A stretch of 20,058 nt of DNA from Opitutales bacterium (GCA_017633865.1 JAGBOM010000263.1:1-20058); one strand, 5' to 3'; shown: positions 1 through 7,737, numbered from the stretch's first letter. A program made the numbers and translations. The notes: a model not told the origin generated them from the sequence alone.

Positions 1-1173
1 GACCTCGCCGTAATGCGCGCGAGCCTCGCGGGGGGCGCCTGCGTTTTGGGATCGGCCACGCCATCTTTGGAGACGCTTTTCAACGTCCGCCAAAAAAAAT
101 ACACGATAAGCAAAATCAAAAACCGCGCCGACAACGCGACCCTTCCGAAAATCAAAATCCTCGACATGCGCTACGAAAAGCCGGGCGCCCTGCTCTCTAA
201 CATGCTCGTAAATTCGCTAATCGAAAAAATATCGAAGCGCGAGCAGGCGATTCTGTTTTTAAACCGCCGCGGCTACTCAAAAATTTTCGAGTGCCCCGAC
301 TGCGGCGCGATAGAGGAGTGCCCGCACTGCGCGGTTTCGATGACGTGGCACAAAAACGAGAATATCGTAAAGTGCCACATGTGCGGATTCCAAAAGCGCG
401 CCCCCGACAGGTGCCCGAAATGCGGCTCCAAAAACGCTTCTTGGAAAAGCTTCGGCACGCAAAAGATAGAGGAAATCGTCCGCGCAATCCTGCCCGACGC
501 CAAAATCGGCAGAATGGACGCCGACACCATGAAGCGCAAAGACGACTACCGCAGAATTTTAAGCGAATTCCGCCACGGCTCGCTCGACATTCTAATCGGC
601 ACGCAAATGATAGCAAAGGGGCTCGACTTTCCGCGCGTCACGCTTGTGGGGGTTCTCAACGCCGACATTAGCCTAAATATGCCAGACTTCCGCGCCGCCG
701 AGCGCACCTACCAGCTGCTTGTGCAGGTTGCCGGCCGCGCCGGCAGGGGCTCGGAACGCGGCGAAGTGATAATCCAGACCCGCAACCCCGAGGCTCCGCC
801 AATCCAGTACGCGAAGTCCGCCGACATGGAGTCGTTCTTGGAGGAGGAGCTCGCAAACAGAATCGAGTATAACTACCCGCCCGCAACAAAGCTTATCCGC
901 CATATCTTCAAATCCAAAAGCCTGCAAAAGCTCGAATACTACACCGAGCAGTGGGCGCTCGCCGCCGAGCCAACGCTGGGCAAAATCGCGCAAATCAGGG
1001 GGCCCATTCCCGCCCCGATTGAAAGGGTTGAAGACTTTTACCGCTGGCAAATCTGGTATTTCGGCGCGTCCGTCGCCGCCATGGCTCGCGAAATCGCAAA
1101 AATAAAGCAAAACTTTAAATTTGACGAAGAGGTGCAAGAACTCTTAGATATAGACCCGTACGATTTAAGCTGA
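1..1173 (+). CDS. priA: Primosomal protein N' (PriA helicase), 3' part; 5' end outside window
   Basis: PriA is a 3'-5' superfamily 2 DNA helicase that recognises stalled forks and reloads the replisome. The reading frame is open from base 1, giving 390 residues of a protein usually about 730 long, so the N-terminal DNA-binding part and Walker A/B motifs lie upstream. Visible parts are the LGSATPSLET motif near the start, then LFLNRRGYS. Next is the PriA-specific zinc region with eight cysteines in CxxC pairs (codons between bases 292 and 426: CPDC, CPHC, CHMC, CPKC). It is followed by the C-terminal helicase lobe with IGTQMIAKGLDFP and the QVAGRAGRG motif VI, and then the PriA C-terminal domain. 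All eight zinc cysteines are present, so the protein should be functional. The stop is three bases before the next ATG, so the rhodanese gene is probably cotranscribed. The internal ATG at 13 is not a start. Confidence 0.97.
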   Translation, partial: DLAVMRASLAGGACVLGSATPSLETLFNVRQKKYTISKIKNRADNATLPKIKILDMRYEKPGALLSNMLVNSLIEKISKREQAILFLNRRGYSKIFECPDCGAIEECPHCAVSMTWHKNENIVKCHMCGFQKRAPDRCPKCGSKNASWKSFGTQKIEEIVRAILPDAKIGRMDADTMKRKDDYRRILSEFRHGSLDILIGTQMIAKGLDFPRVTLVGVLNADISLNMPDFRAAERTYQLLVQVAGRAGRGSERGEVIIQTRNPEAPPIQYAKSADMESFLEEELANRIEYNYPPATKLIRHIFKSKSLQKLEYYTEQWALAAEPTLGKIAQIRGPIPAPIERVEDFYRWQIWYFGASVAAMAREIAKIKQNFKFDEEVQELLDIDPYDLS

Positions 1174-1176
1174 CCT

Positions 1177-1578
1177 ATGAAAATTCTAAAATTTATTCCC
1201 ATTCTTTTTTCCGTATTGGCCTTCGCCGCCTGCCAAAGCTTCGACGAAAGCCGCTACAACGCCCAAGACGCGCTCGAGGCCTTCGACGCCGATTTCATTA
1301 TAGACGCGCGCACGCCCGCCGAATACCAAGAGTCCCATATTAAGGGAGCGCTCAATATGCCCGTCGACTCCATCTCCGAGCAAATCCTTGTGGACAGAAT
1401 CGATAAAAACGCGAAAATCGTCGTGTATTGCAGACGCGGCATACGCGCAAGCAAGGCCAAGCAGATTCTCGACTCAATGGGCTATAAGAACGTCAGAAAC
1501 ATAGGCGGGCTTGAGCCCGACGTTCTGCCGTCTTTGCAGGTATATATCGACAAAAAATACCCGCTCCCAAAAAAATAG
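1177..1578 (+). CDS. Rhodanese-domain lipoprotein (single-domain sulfurtransferase-like)
   Basis: This 133-residue protein has an N-terminal signal with a lipobox-like end: a hydrophobic stretch at residues 4-18 (ILKFIPILFSVLAFAA), then Cys19. The -3 position is Phe rather than the preferred Leu/Val/Ile, so lipidation is likely but not certain. The rest is one rhodanese domain: DARTPAEY (residues 43-50), HIKGALNMP (54-62) and the active-site loop CRRGIR with catalytic Cys85 and Arg90, followed by the NIGGL segment. The CxxGxR loop resembles that of GlpE/PspE-type thiosulfate sulfurtransferases, which move sulfane sulfur. The physiological donor and acceptor cannot be told from sequence. It starts three bases after priA stops, with no visible Shine-Dalgarno, so translation may be coupled. 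A hairpin plus T-run follows the stop. Confidence 0.85.
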   Translation: MKILKFIPILFSVLAFAACQSFDESRYNAQDALEAFDADFIIDARTPAEYQESHIKGALNMPVDSISEQILVDRIDKNAKIVVYCRRGIRASKAKQILDSMGYKNVRNIGGLEPDVLPSLQVYIDKKYPLPKK

Positions 1579-1610
1579 CCGCGGCAAAATAGAAAAAAGC
1601 CAATCGGGAG

Positions 1611-1645
1611 AGCCCCGCGCAAGAATCACTGCGCGGGCTTTTTGT
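1611..1645 (+). terminator. Terminator after the rhodanese gene, overlapping the end of the opposing gene
   Basis: A GC-rich stem pairs AGCCCCGCGC (1611-1620) with GCGCGGGCT (1631-1639) with a single bulged C and a 10-base loop, followed by TTTTT on the plus strand. The right arm and loop contain the last codons and stop (1626-1628) of the minus-strand gene, so the same bases serve coding and termination. On the minus strand the stem lacks an immediate T-run. Confidence 0.75.
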
Positions 1646-2342
1646 TGTCCAAAAATTTCGCCCTAAGCTCCGCGTATTTTTCGGCGCGGATTTTTGGGTT
1701 GAACCATTCCTCGGAGGCGGCGAATTCGGAGGCGCTGCCCCCGCCGCAGACACCCGAAAGCGCCTCCAATATCCGCGCCCTCTCAAGCTCCGTCTTTTGC
1801 GCGGCAAGCTTTTGCGCCGAAGTCAGCTTTGAAATGTCGCCCTTTGCGGCAAAGGCATCAAGAAGATTTTTCGCGAGAGCCTCCGCGCCTTCGGCGGCTC
1901 TAAAAATTTCGTAAAAGCCCTCCTTTTCAGAGTCGGAAACCGCCACCGCGTAGGTTGAGGCGCCGAAGTCCGCGCTTGAAGACGCCCACAGCTCGGCGTC
2001 CTCCGCAAAGGGGTTTTTCGGGGCGGCAATCTTTATAAAATAATCGTAAAACCTGCCGTCTGGATAGTGTGCCCTAAGCTTGAACACGGTTTCGAACCCG
2101 TCGCCCGAAACCTCCAAAAGGGTGTTTTTGCAGACGTCGTTAATGTCGTCGCAATCGCCGCAGGGGCGTTGGGAGTTTTCCCGCCTAAACTTGCCCGCCA
2201 GGGCGATTTTGCTTTGGTCGTCGTTGCGGGCGGAAAAGCTGCGGCACTTCGTTATTACAACGGGCTCTTTGGAGCGCTCCGCATGAAGGCTGAAAGGAAT
2301 GGCCGCAAGAGCCGCGGCGGCGAGCAGCAAAATCGTTTTCAT
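1626..2342 (-). CDS. Secreted cysteine-containing protein of unknown function
   Basis: I do not recognise a family for this 238-residue protein. The first 21 residues form a typical Sec signal peptide: MKT, a Leu/Ala-rich core, and a cleavage site after SLHA. The mature part has five cysteines (33, 61, 64, 71, 199), with a CGDCDDINDVC cluster at 61-71 that could form disulfides or bind metal. Segment 83-106 (FETVFKLRAHYPDGRFYDYFIKI) looks like beta strands. Residues 150-195 are Ala/Lys/Glu-rich and probably helical. Its start lies three bases after the stop of the PEGA-domain gene (TAA TTT ATG), so the two form one transcription unit and probably act together at the envelope. There is no CxxC thioredoxin context, so I do not assign a redox function. 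The gene end overlaps the facing terminator at 1611-1645. Confidence 0.8.
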   Translation of the reverse strand: MKTILLLAAAALAAIPFSLHAERSKEPVVITKCRSFSARNDDQSKIALAGKFRRENSQRPCGDCDDINDVCKNTLLEVSGDGFETVFKLRAHYPDGRFYDYFIKIAAPKNPFAEDAELWASSSADFGASTYAVAVSDSEKEGFYEIFRAAEGAEALAKNLLDAFAAKGDISKLTSAQKLAAQKTELERARILEALSGVCGGGSASEFAASEEWFNPKIRAEKYAELRAKFLDNKKPAQ

Positions 2343-2345
2343 AAA

Positions 2346-3062
2346 TTATTTTGCGGAGTTTTCAAGCGGCTTAAAATCGAGCGCGCTTAAATCGTTTTTA
2401 GTTTCGGGGCTTGCGGCCTTGGCTTTCGGCTGGGTTTTTAAAGCCGCCCCCGACGCTTTTGCGGGAGCCAAAACAGAGGCGACAACCATGCCCCTCGGCC
2501 TTATCTTAAAAGCCTTAAATTCGGAAAGCTCCGCTACGGAGGCCTCCTCGTCGCCGTTTTTAAAGGCGTAGATTTCGGAATTCATTTTTACGGCCTCGCC
2601 CATGTCGGGAATTTTTTTTCTTTCAAAAACCGCGGTAATGGTGTCGGAATCGGGGCTTATGATTAAAAAATCGAATTTCGCGCCGACTTTTTCGGGAAGG
2701 GGCGAAGGCGTCGCGGCCTTTTCAAAAATAGTCGGGACAGCCCCGCCGCCCGCCGTTTTAAAAGTGATGACGTCCCCTTTCGGGTTTTTCGGGGCGCGCA
2801 GCAAGATGCCGTCGGAATAGGCCTCTACAAACCTCAAAAGGCTTTTGCGCCCGCCTTTGTTGTCGAAATTTAAAAACGGCGCTGGAAGCTCCAGCGGCGT
2901 TAGCCCCGCGTATTTGCCGTTTATATAAACCTCCGCCCCCGCGGGCGACGAGTTTATAAGAGCAACCCTGTCGCGCCTGTCCAGGCTAAACGCCACAAGC
3001 GCGGCCATGCAGGCGATTACAAAAACCCCGCATATCGTATAAATCAATCCTTTATGCTGCAT
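2346..3062 (-). CDS. Membrane-anchored PEGA-domain protein
   Basis: This is a 238-residue protein. One transmembrane or uncleaved signal segment spans residues 7-27 (IYTICGVFVIACMAALVAFSL), followed by RRDR. A PEGA motif covers residues 38-60 (SSPAGAEVYINGKYAGLTPL). PEGA domains are small beta-structured extracytoplasmic modules often found in surface-layer or envelope proteins. The middle (70-190) resembles no domain I know. The C-terminal 45 residues are rich in Ala, Lys and Pro and probably disordered. The most likely topology is N-in with the domain in the periplasm. It is the first gene of a two-gene minus-strand unit with the secreted cysteine protein. Upstream on the minus strand, AAGGGG lies ten bases before the ATG and is a weak ribosome-binding candidate. 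The exact function is unknown. Confidence 0.8.
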   Translation of the reverse strand: MQHKGLIYTICGVFVIACMAALVAFSLDRRDRVALINSSPAGAEVYINGKYAGLTPLELPAPFLNFDNKGGRKSLLRFVEAYSDGILLRAPKNPKGDVITFKTAGGGAVPTIFEKAATPSPLPEKVGAKFDFLIISPDSDTITAVFERKKIPDMGEAVKMNSEIYAFKNGDEEASVAELSEFKAFKIRPRGMVVASVLAPAKASGAALKTQPKAKAASPETKNDLSALDFKPLENSAK

Positions 3063-3466
3063 TATTAAAGCCCCTTTAGATTTAGAGTTTTTATTCTTTC
3101 TCGGCGTTTTTCAACATATTTTTTTGTTTCTAAAGTTTTCTTTCTGGATTATTGGCTGGGTTGTTTTGTTGTTTCCGAAGATTTGATTCGGGGTTTCTTT
3201 CGGGATTATTTTTTGGCGTGTTCGGATTTTCAGAAGTTTTGCTTTTGCATTATAAAAAATTTCGCGCAGTTATCGTGAAAATCGGCCTTAAAACAAAAAA
3301 TTTGCGACATTTTTGGCGCAAAAAATTACAAAAATGTAATAAATTGCGACTATTTTGTGCTTTTTCAAAAAAAATTTTTGACTAACTAAAGTCTTAATAA
3401 AAAAGTTGACCCGAAAAAGGCCTCAACGCCTGAAAATTTTTTTAAAATCAACAAAAGCAAAGCACT
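3063..3466. other. AT-rich divergent intergenic region before gdhA
   Basis: About 400 bases between the divergent PEGA gene and gdhA. No convincing gene: the frame open at 3152-3385 starts with TTG and encodes a Phe/Lys-rich product typical of T/A-rich DNA. The content is a T-rich left half (3090-3240) and an A-rich right half. A perfect dyad ATTACA-AAAA-TGTAAT lies at 3325-3340, flanked by two copies of TTGCGAC (3302-3308 and 3344-3350). A TTGACC lies at 3406 and TAAAAT at 3443-3448. It probably holds promoters for both flanking genes; the dyad could be an operator. Confidence 0.6.
3325..3340. promoter_or_regulatory. Operator-like dyad upstream of gdhA
   Basis: Perfect 6-base inverted repeat ATTACA / TGTAAT separated by four A residues, about 130 bases before the gdhA start and between two TTGCGAC direct repeats. 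The symmetry fits a dimeric regulator site, but no regulator is identified and AT-rich DNA yields such dyads by chance. Confidence 0.3.
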
Positions 3467-4810
3467 ATGAATAGTTATGTAGCAAGAGTTCTCGAAGACC
3501 TGAACAAAAAGCAGCCGTGGGAAAAGGAATTCCTGCAGGCCACCAAAGAGGTTCTATCCTCGCTAAGCCTCGTCCTCGAAAAAGACAAGAAATACGAAGA
3601 CAACTTGATTCTCGAAAGAATGGTTGTTCCCGAAAGAATCATAATGTTCCAGGTTCCGTGGTTTGACGACAAGGGCGTCCAGCACATCAACCAGGGCTAC
3701 CGCGTGCAGTTCAACAGCGCAATCGGCCCCTACAAGGGCGGCCTGCGCTTCCACCCGTCCGTAAATTTGAGCATACTCAAGTTCCTCGGCTTCGAGAAGG
3801 TGTTCAAGAACTCCCTCACAACCCTGCCCATGGGCGGCGGCAAGGGCGGCTCCAACTTCGACCCCAAAGGCAAGAGCGACAACGAAGTGCGCTCCTTCTG
3901 CCGCAGCTTTATGACGGAGCTTTGCCGCCACATCGGCGAAAATGTCGACGTTCCCGCGGGCGACATCGGCGTCGGCGGCCGCGAAATCGGCTTTTTGTTC
4001 GGCCAGTACAAGAGGGTGATAAACTCCTACGACAGCGTTTTGACGGGCAAGGGCCTCGCCTGGGGCGGCTCGCTAATCCGCCCGGAAGCCACCGGCTACG
4101 GCAACGTCTACTTCTGCCAGGAAATGCTCGCCACCAAGAACGACTCGCTCGAAGGCAAAAGAGTGCTCGTTTCGGGCTCGGGCAACGTCGCGCAGTACAC
4201 GGTTGAAAAGCTCATTCAAAACGGCGCGAAGGTTCTTTCGATGTCCGACTCCAACGGCGCAATCATCGACGAAGACGGCATCGACGCCGAAAAGCTCGCC
4301 TTCGTGATGGACTTGAAGAACAACAAGCGCGGCAGAATTAGCGAATACGCCAAGAAGTTCGCCGGCGCCAAGTACTACGAAGGCAAACGCCCCTGGGGCG
4401 CGACCAAGGCCGACATCGCCATGCCCTCCGCAACCCAAAACGAAATCGAGCTTGCCGACGCCAAGGCTCTTCTTGCCAACGGCTGCATGTGCGTTTCGGA
4501 AGGCGCGAATATGCCCTCCACCAACGAGGCTATCCAGCTTTACGTTGAAAGCGGCATACATTTCGGCCCCGCCAAGGCCGCGAACGCCGGCGGCGTTGCG
4601 ACCTCCGGCCTCGAAATGTCGCAGAACGCGATACGCCTCTCCTGGACGAGGGAGGAAGTCGACGAAAGGCTCCACAACATCATGCGCGCAATCCACAAGA
4701 ACGCCTCCGAGGCCGCCGAAGAGTACGGCACCCCGCGCAATCTTGTAAACGGCGCGAACATCGCCGGCTTCAAGAAGGTTGCCGACGCCATGATCGCCCA
4801 GAACGTATAG
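3467..4810 (+). CDS. gdhA: NADP-specific glutamate dehydrogenase
   Basis: The enzyme catalyses 2-oxoglutarate + NH4+ + NADPH to glutamate in the cytoplasm. It is 447 residues long, the same as the E. coli hexameric enzyme. Family motifs are in order: GPYKGGLRFHP (87-97) with substrate Lys90, PMGGGKGGSNFDP (121-133) with catalytic Lys126, PAGDIGVGGREIG (164-175) with Asp166, and GLAWGGSLIRPEATGYG (196-212). The Rossmann fold VSGSGNVAQ follows at 235-243, with SDSNGA after the second strand as in NADP-type enzymes. The start at 3467 aligns with the family N-terminus. No Shine-Dalgarno is visible before it (AACAAAAGCAAAGCACT). The gene is monocistronic, closed by a strong terminator. GDH implies assimilation at high ammonium; no GS/GOGAT gene is visible in the window. 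Confidence 0.97.
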   Translation: MNSYVARVLEDLNKKQPWEKEFLQATKEVLSSLSLVLEKDKKYEDNLILERMVVPERIIMFQVPWFDDKGVQHINQGYRVQFNSAIGPYKGGLRFHPSVNLSILKFLGFEKVFKNSLTTLPMGGGKGGSNFDPKGKSDNEVRSFCRSFMTELCRHIGENVDVPAGDIGVGGREIGFLFGQYKRVINSYDSVLTGKGLAWGGSLIRPEATGYGNVYFCQEMLATKNDSLEGKRVLVSGSGNVAQYTVEKLIQNGAKVLSMSDSNGAIIDEDGIDAEKLAFVMDLKNNKRGRISEYAKKFAGAKYYEGKRPWGATKADIAMPSATQNEIELADAKALLANGCMCVSEGANMPSTNEAIQLYVESGIHFGPAKAANAGGVATSGLEMSQNAIRLSWTREEVDERLHNIMRAIHKNASEAAEEYGTPRNLVNGANIAGFKKVADAMIAQNV

Positions 4811-4835
4811 CGCGCATTTTGCGGAATTTTCAAAG

Positions 4836-4862
4836 CGCGGGGTTTTCGCCCCGCGTTTTTTT
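4836..4862 (+). terminator. Intrinsic terminator of gdhA
   Basis: Perfect 7-base GC stem CGCGGGG / CCCCGCG (4836-4842 and 4849-4855) with loop TTTTCG, followed by seven T residues. It lies 26 bases after the gdhA stop. Confidence 0.93.
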
Positions 4863-4913
4863 GTGTACAAACGCCCGCGCTTCGTTTTAACTATAAGCGG
4901 TTTTTTTATTAAA

Positions 4914-5153
4914 ATGAACAACAATAACGACGCGAATTTTGTCTTTTCTGTAATCCTTTGGGTTTTCCTGTTTTTATCGCTGATACCCAATATCAGGTTT
5001 TTGCTTCGGGACAAGGATGAATACTTCTCCGACTACCGCAACAAAATAGACATAAGCTACGAGGACTTTCTCAAAAGATACTGGGCGGCGAGAATCCTGT
5101 GGCTTTTGGCGACATTCGTCTTGGCGGGGCTTCTCGTCTGGATTTTGAGGTAA
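4914..5153 (+). CDS. Small two-helix membrane protein, unknown function
   Basis: 79 residues. Residues 10-25 (FVFSVILWVFLFLSLI) and about 61-77 (WLLATFVLAGLLVWIL) are transmembrane helices, separated by a charged loop (RDKDEYFSDYRNKIDISYEDF) and ending in Arg. The start ATG at 4914 was chosen. An upstream GTG at 4863 in the same frame falls in the T-run of the gdhA terminator and would add a non-conserved-looking leader. I do not recognise the family. It ends 15 bases before the ArnT-like gene and is likely translated from the same transcript, so an accessory role to the membrane enzyme is possible but unproven. Confidence 0.65.
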   Translation: MNNNNDANFVFSVILWVFLFLSLIPNIRFLLRDKDEYFSDYRNKIDISYEDFLKRYWAARILWLLATFVLAGLLVWILR

Positions 5154-5168
5154 AAAAATTTTTTAGAC

Positions 5169-6938
5169 ATGGAAAGCTCAAGCGATTTTAAAAGGTTTTT
5201 TAAGGACATTGTCCTGGTTTCGATAATTTCGGCCGTAATGTTTTTGGCGCTGTCGTTCTCGCGGCCTCTTGCCAACCCCGACGAGGGCAGATATTCGGAA
5301 ATCCCGCGAGAAATGGCCGCCTCCGCCGACTACGTAACGCCGCGTTTAAACGACCTTCAATACTTCTACAAGCCCCCGATGTTCTACTGGATGCAGGCGG
5401 GCGCAATCAAGGCTTTCGGCGTAAACACGTTTTCGCTCAGGCTTGCGAACTCGCTGATGGCGGTTTTGGGAATCGCCCTGACCTACTGGGCGGCAGGCTC
5501 GCTTTTCGGAAGGCGCGCGGGGCTGCTGGCTTCGGCCGCGCTTTTAACGAGCCTATTTTATTTCGCGCTCGGCAACATTGTTACGCTCGACATGACCGTT
5601 TCCGTCTTTATTTCGGGGGCGCTATTTTCGTTTATTGTGGCGTACAACCAAAATCCGAACACAAAAAAGCGATTTTGGCTTTGGGTTTTGATGTTCGTTT
5701 TCTGCGCTTTGGCGTGCCTTACAAAGGGCTTGATTGGCATTGTCCTGCCTTTTGCCGCGATTTTTATATACCTTGCCCTAACGCCCGTTAAATCAATAAA
5801 AAGCTTTACAAAAAGCGACGTTTTGGCGTGGACATTGGGCGTTGCGGTTTTCTTTTTGATAGCCGCGCCATGGCACGTTTTGGCGGCGGTTCAAAACCCC
5901 GCCTACGAAAACGCCGCAGGGCTGTTCTCAAAAAATCCCGAAGGCCAGGGCTTTGCGTGGTACTACTTTATAAACGAGCACTTCTTGCGCTATCTCGACG
6001 CCGAGACGAGCCACCGCTACCAGCCATTCTGGTTCTTCTTTGTCCTTGCGCCGGTAGGGTTTATCCCGTGGGTTGCGTTCCTGCCGAGAATCGCCGCAAA
6101 CTGCGCGAAAAAGGAATCCCAATTCGTTAATAGGGAAAAATCAAATATTTTGTTTTTCGCGATTTGGGCGGCTTTTATAATCCTCTTTTTCTCGATTTCA
6201 AAATCAAAGCTCGTGCCCTACATAATCCCGATTTATCCGGCGCTCGCGGCTATTGTGGGGGCGTGGCTAAGCCGCGTTTGGGACAACGGCGAAAAGACAA
6301 GGGCCGAACGCTTGGTTTTGGCGAGCCTCGGCGTTTTGGCAAGCGTCGCGATTTTTGTCGCGTACATGGTTTTGAGCGCGAAGGGCAAGCTTCTTTACGG
6401 GGCGGCGGCCGCGCCCTCGTTTGCGGCGGCGGCTGTCATATTTTTGGCGGGAAGCGTTCTGCTGTTTTATTTTACGCGCAAAAACAGAGCCAAGCCCGCC
6501 TGCATAACGATTTTTGCGACGCTTGGGGCGTTCCTTTTCCTCTTTAACCCGATTGCCAAAAACGTGCAGCGCGCGGACTCTCGGGACTTCGCAAACATCA
6601 TAAAAGCCGCCGGCAAGCCCGGCGACACGGTTCTCGCGGCCTACTGCTACAACGAAGTTCAAGACCTCCCCGTCTGGCTCGGCGAATTTATCAGCGTTTT
6701 GGACGATGTGCCCAACGAGCAGTCTTTCGGCCTGATGCGCGAGCCCAAAAGAATCGGGGGCAGAATCGTGAAATTTTCGGAGCTTGAAAAAACGCTCGCC
6801 GAAAAGAGGGTGTTTTTAATCGCCAAAAAAAGAAATATCGAAAAGCTCTCGAAAATAAAGGGCTTCGACTCTCTCGAAAAACTCGCGGAAAAGGGCGAGC
6901 TCATCATGTTCGCCTCAAGAAAAATTGCGGAAAAATAG
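5169..6938 (+). CDS. ArnT/PMT-type lipid-linked sugar transferase (GT-C fold)
   Basis: 589-residue integral membrane protein with a first helix at 14-30 and roughly a dozen hydrophobic segments up to residue 465, then a soluble C-terminal domain. The first periplasmic loop carries the GT-C signature: NPDEGRYSEIPREMA (36-50) with the Asp38-Glu39 pair, then YFYKPPMFYW (65-74) with a conserved Lys. These match the ArnT/GT83 family, which moves a sugar from undecaprenyl phosphate to lipid A or other acceptors; E. coli ArnT is about 550 residues. Substrate and acceptor cannot be deduced: no arnA/B/C/D genes are nearby, so aminoarabinose is not established. It sits between two other membrane-protein genes on the same strand, and the following ATG starts one base after its TAG stop. 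Confidence 0.85.
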   Translation: MESSSDFKRFFKDIVLVSIISAVMFLALSFSRPLANPDEGRYSEIPREMAASADYVTPRLNDLQYFYKPPMFYWMQAGAIKAFGVNTFSLRLANSLMAVLGIALTYWAAGSLFGRRAGLLASAALLTSLFYFALGNIVTLDMTVSVFISGALFSFIVAYNQNPNTKKRFWLWVLMFVFCALACLTKGLIGIVLPFAAIFIYLALTPVKSIKSFTKSDVLAWTLGVAVFFLIAAPWHVLAAVQNPAYENAAGLFSKNPEGQGFAWYYFINEHFLRYLDAETSHRYQPFWFFFVLAPVGFIPWVAFLPRIAANCAKKESQFVNREKSNILFFAIWAAFIILFFSISKSKLVPYIIPIYPALAAIVGAWLSRVWDNGEKTRAERLVLASLGVLASVAIFVAYMVLSAKGKLLYGAAAAPSFAAAAVIFLAGSVLLFYFTRKNRAKPACITIFATLGAFLFLFNPIAKNVQRADSRDFANIIKAAGKPGDTVLAAYCYNEVQDLPVWLGEFISVLDDVPNEQSFGLMREPKRIGGRIVKFSELEKTLAEKRVFLIAKKRNIEKLSKIKGFDSLEKLAEKGELIMFASRKIAEK

Positions 6939-6939
6939 C

Positions 6940-7677
6940 ATGGCGCAGCCAAAGCAAAAGCAAAAAGACGGGTTTTTTGCGAATCTTGTTTTAAACATCG
7001 TTTTGCCCGCGCTGATTTTAACCAAGGGCGAAAAGCTCCTCGTTAAAATCGGGCTTGCCGCGGAGGGGCAAATACCGCCTATAGCCCTCTTTCTTGCCGC
7101 GCTCGCATTCCCGATTTTCTACGGCGCCGCAGACTTGATTAAGCGCGGGAAGTGGAACATCTTTTCTATATTCGGGCTTTTGAACGTCCTGCTTACGGGC
7201 ACAATAGGGCTTTTCGAGCTTTCGAGGGAGTGGATTATCGCAAAGGAGGCGGGAATCCCCGCGCTTTTAGGCGTTTGCGTATGCGTTAGCGCGCTTACAA
7301 AAAAGCCCCTCGCAAAAGTCCTGTTCTTTACGCCCGCGATTTTCGACGTGGAAAAAATCTCGAAAATCCTCGCCGAAAAAAAACGGTCGGAAGCGCTTGA
7401 AAGAACGTTTAAAATTTCGACGCTTTTAATTTCGCTTTCGTTCTTCGCAAGCGCGGCCATACAGTTCTTTTTGGCGCGCAGCATCTTTACCGAGGGCGCG
7501 AGCGCCGCGGAATTCAACGCGCAGGTCGGACAAATGACGTGGGTTTCATACATCGCGGTTTTCGCGCCGTGCATAGCGATAATGTTCGCTGCCATGTTTA
7601 AAACATTCGCGGACATAAAAAAATTCACGGGGCTCGGCTTTGAGGAGACCCTCGCGGAGTCCGCCAGGCAAAAATAG
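6940..7677 (+). CDS. Multi-pass membrane protein, VC0807-like
   Basis: 245 residues with about six hydrophobic segments (around residues 14-30, 45-62, 73-93, 104-118, 162-180, 205-225). The N-terminus is charged and Gln/Lys-rich. The helix starting NLVLNIVLPALIL, the following segment and overall length resemble the uncharacterised VC0807 family of membrane proteins, a resemblance from memory rather than a proven assignment. The start at 6940 is one base after the ArnT-like stop; an in-frame TTG at 6925 inside the previous gene is less likely. It has no recognisable catalytic motif. Tight linkage to the ArnT-like gene suggests cotranscription. Confidence 0.7.
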   Translation: MAQPKQKQKDGFFANLVLNIVLPALILTKGEKLLVKIGLAAEGQIPPIALFLAALAFPIFYGAADLIKRGKWNIFSIFGLLNVLLTGTIGLFELSREWIIAKEAGIPALLGVCVCVSALTKKPLAKVLFFTPAIFDVEKISKILAEKKRSEALERTFKISTLLISLSFFASAAIQFFLARSIFTEGASAAEFNAQVGQMTWVSYIAVFAPCIAIMFAAMFKTFADIKKFTGLGFEETLAESARQK

Positions 7678-7693
7678 CCCTCCCCGCTTAGGC

Positions 7694-7737
7694 TTGACAG
7701 CGCGATGCGCCTGTGTTGGAATTTACCGCCATATAAT
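7694..7737 (+). promoter_or_regulatory. Candidate promoter elements of metK
   Basis: A consensus TTGACA lies at 7694-7699 and a consensus TATAAT at 7732-7737, but they are 32 bases apart, too far for one sigma-70 promoter. TTGACA could instead pair with TGGAAT at 7718-7723 (18-base spacer). TATAAT alone would start transcription about 8 bases before the metK ATG. No SAM riboswitch-like fold fits in the 74-base gap. Confidence 0.4.

Noticed and set aside
3152..3385. 77-codon frame in the gdhA upstream region
   Set aside because: TTG start, Phe/Lys-biased product of T- and A-rich DNA, no ribosome site, no recognisable domain.
4073..5014. 313-codon open frame on the minus strand opposite gdhA
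   Set aside because: It lies almost wholly antisense to a certain gdhA and reads through its terminator; the protein is Val/Gly/Ala-rich without a domain. It is a by-product of codon bias.
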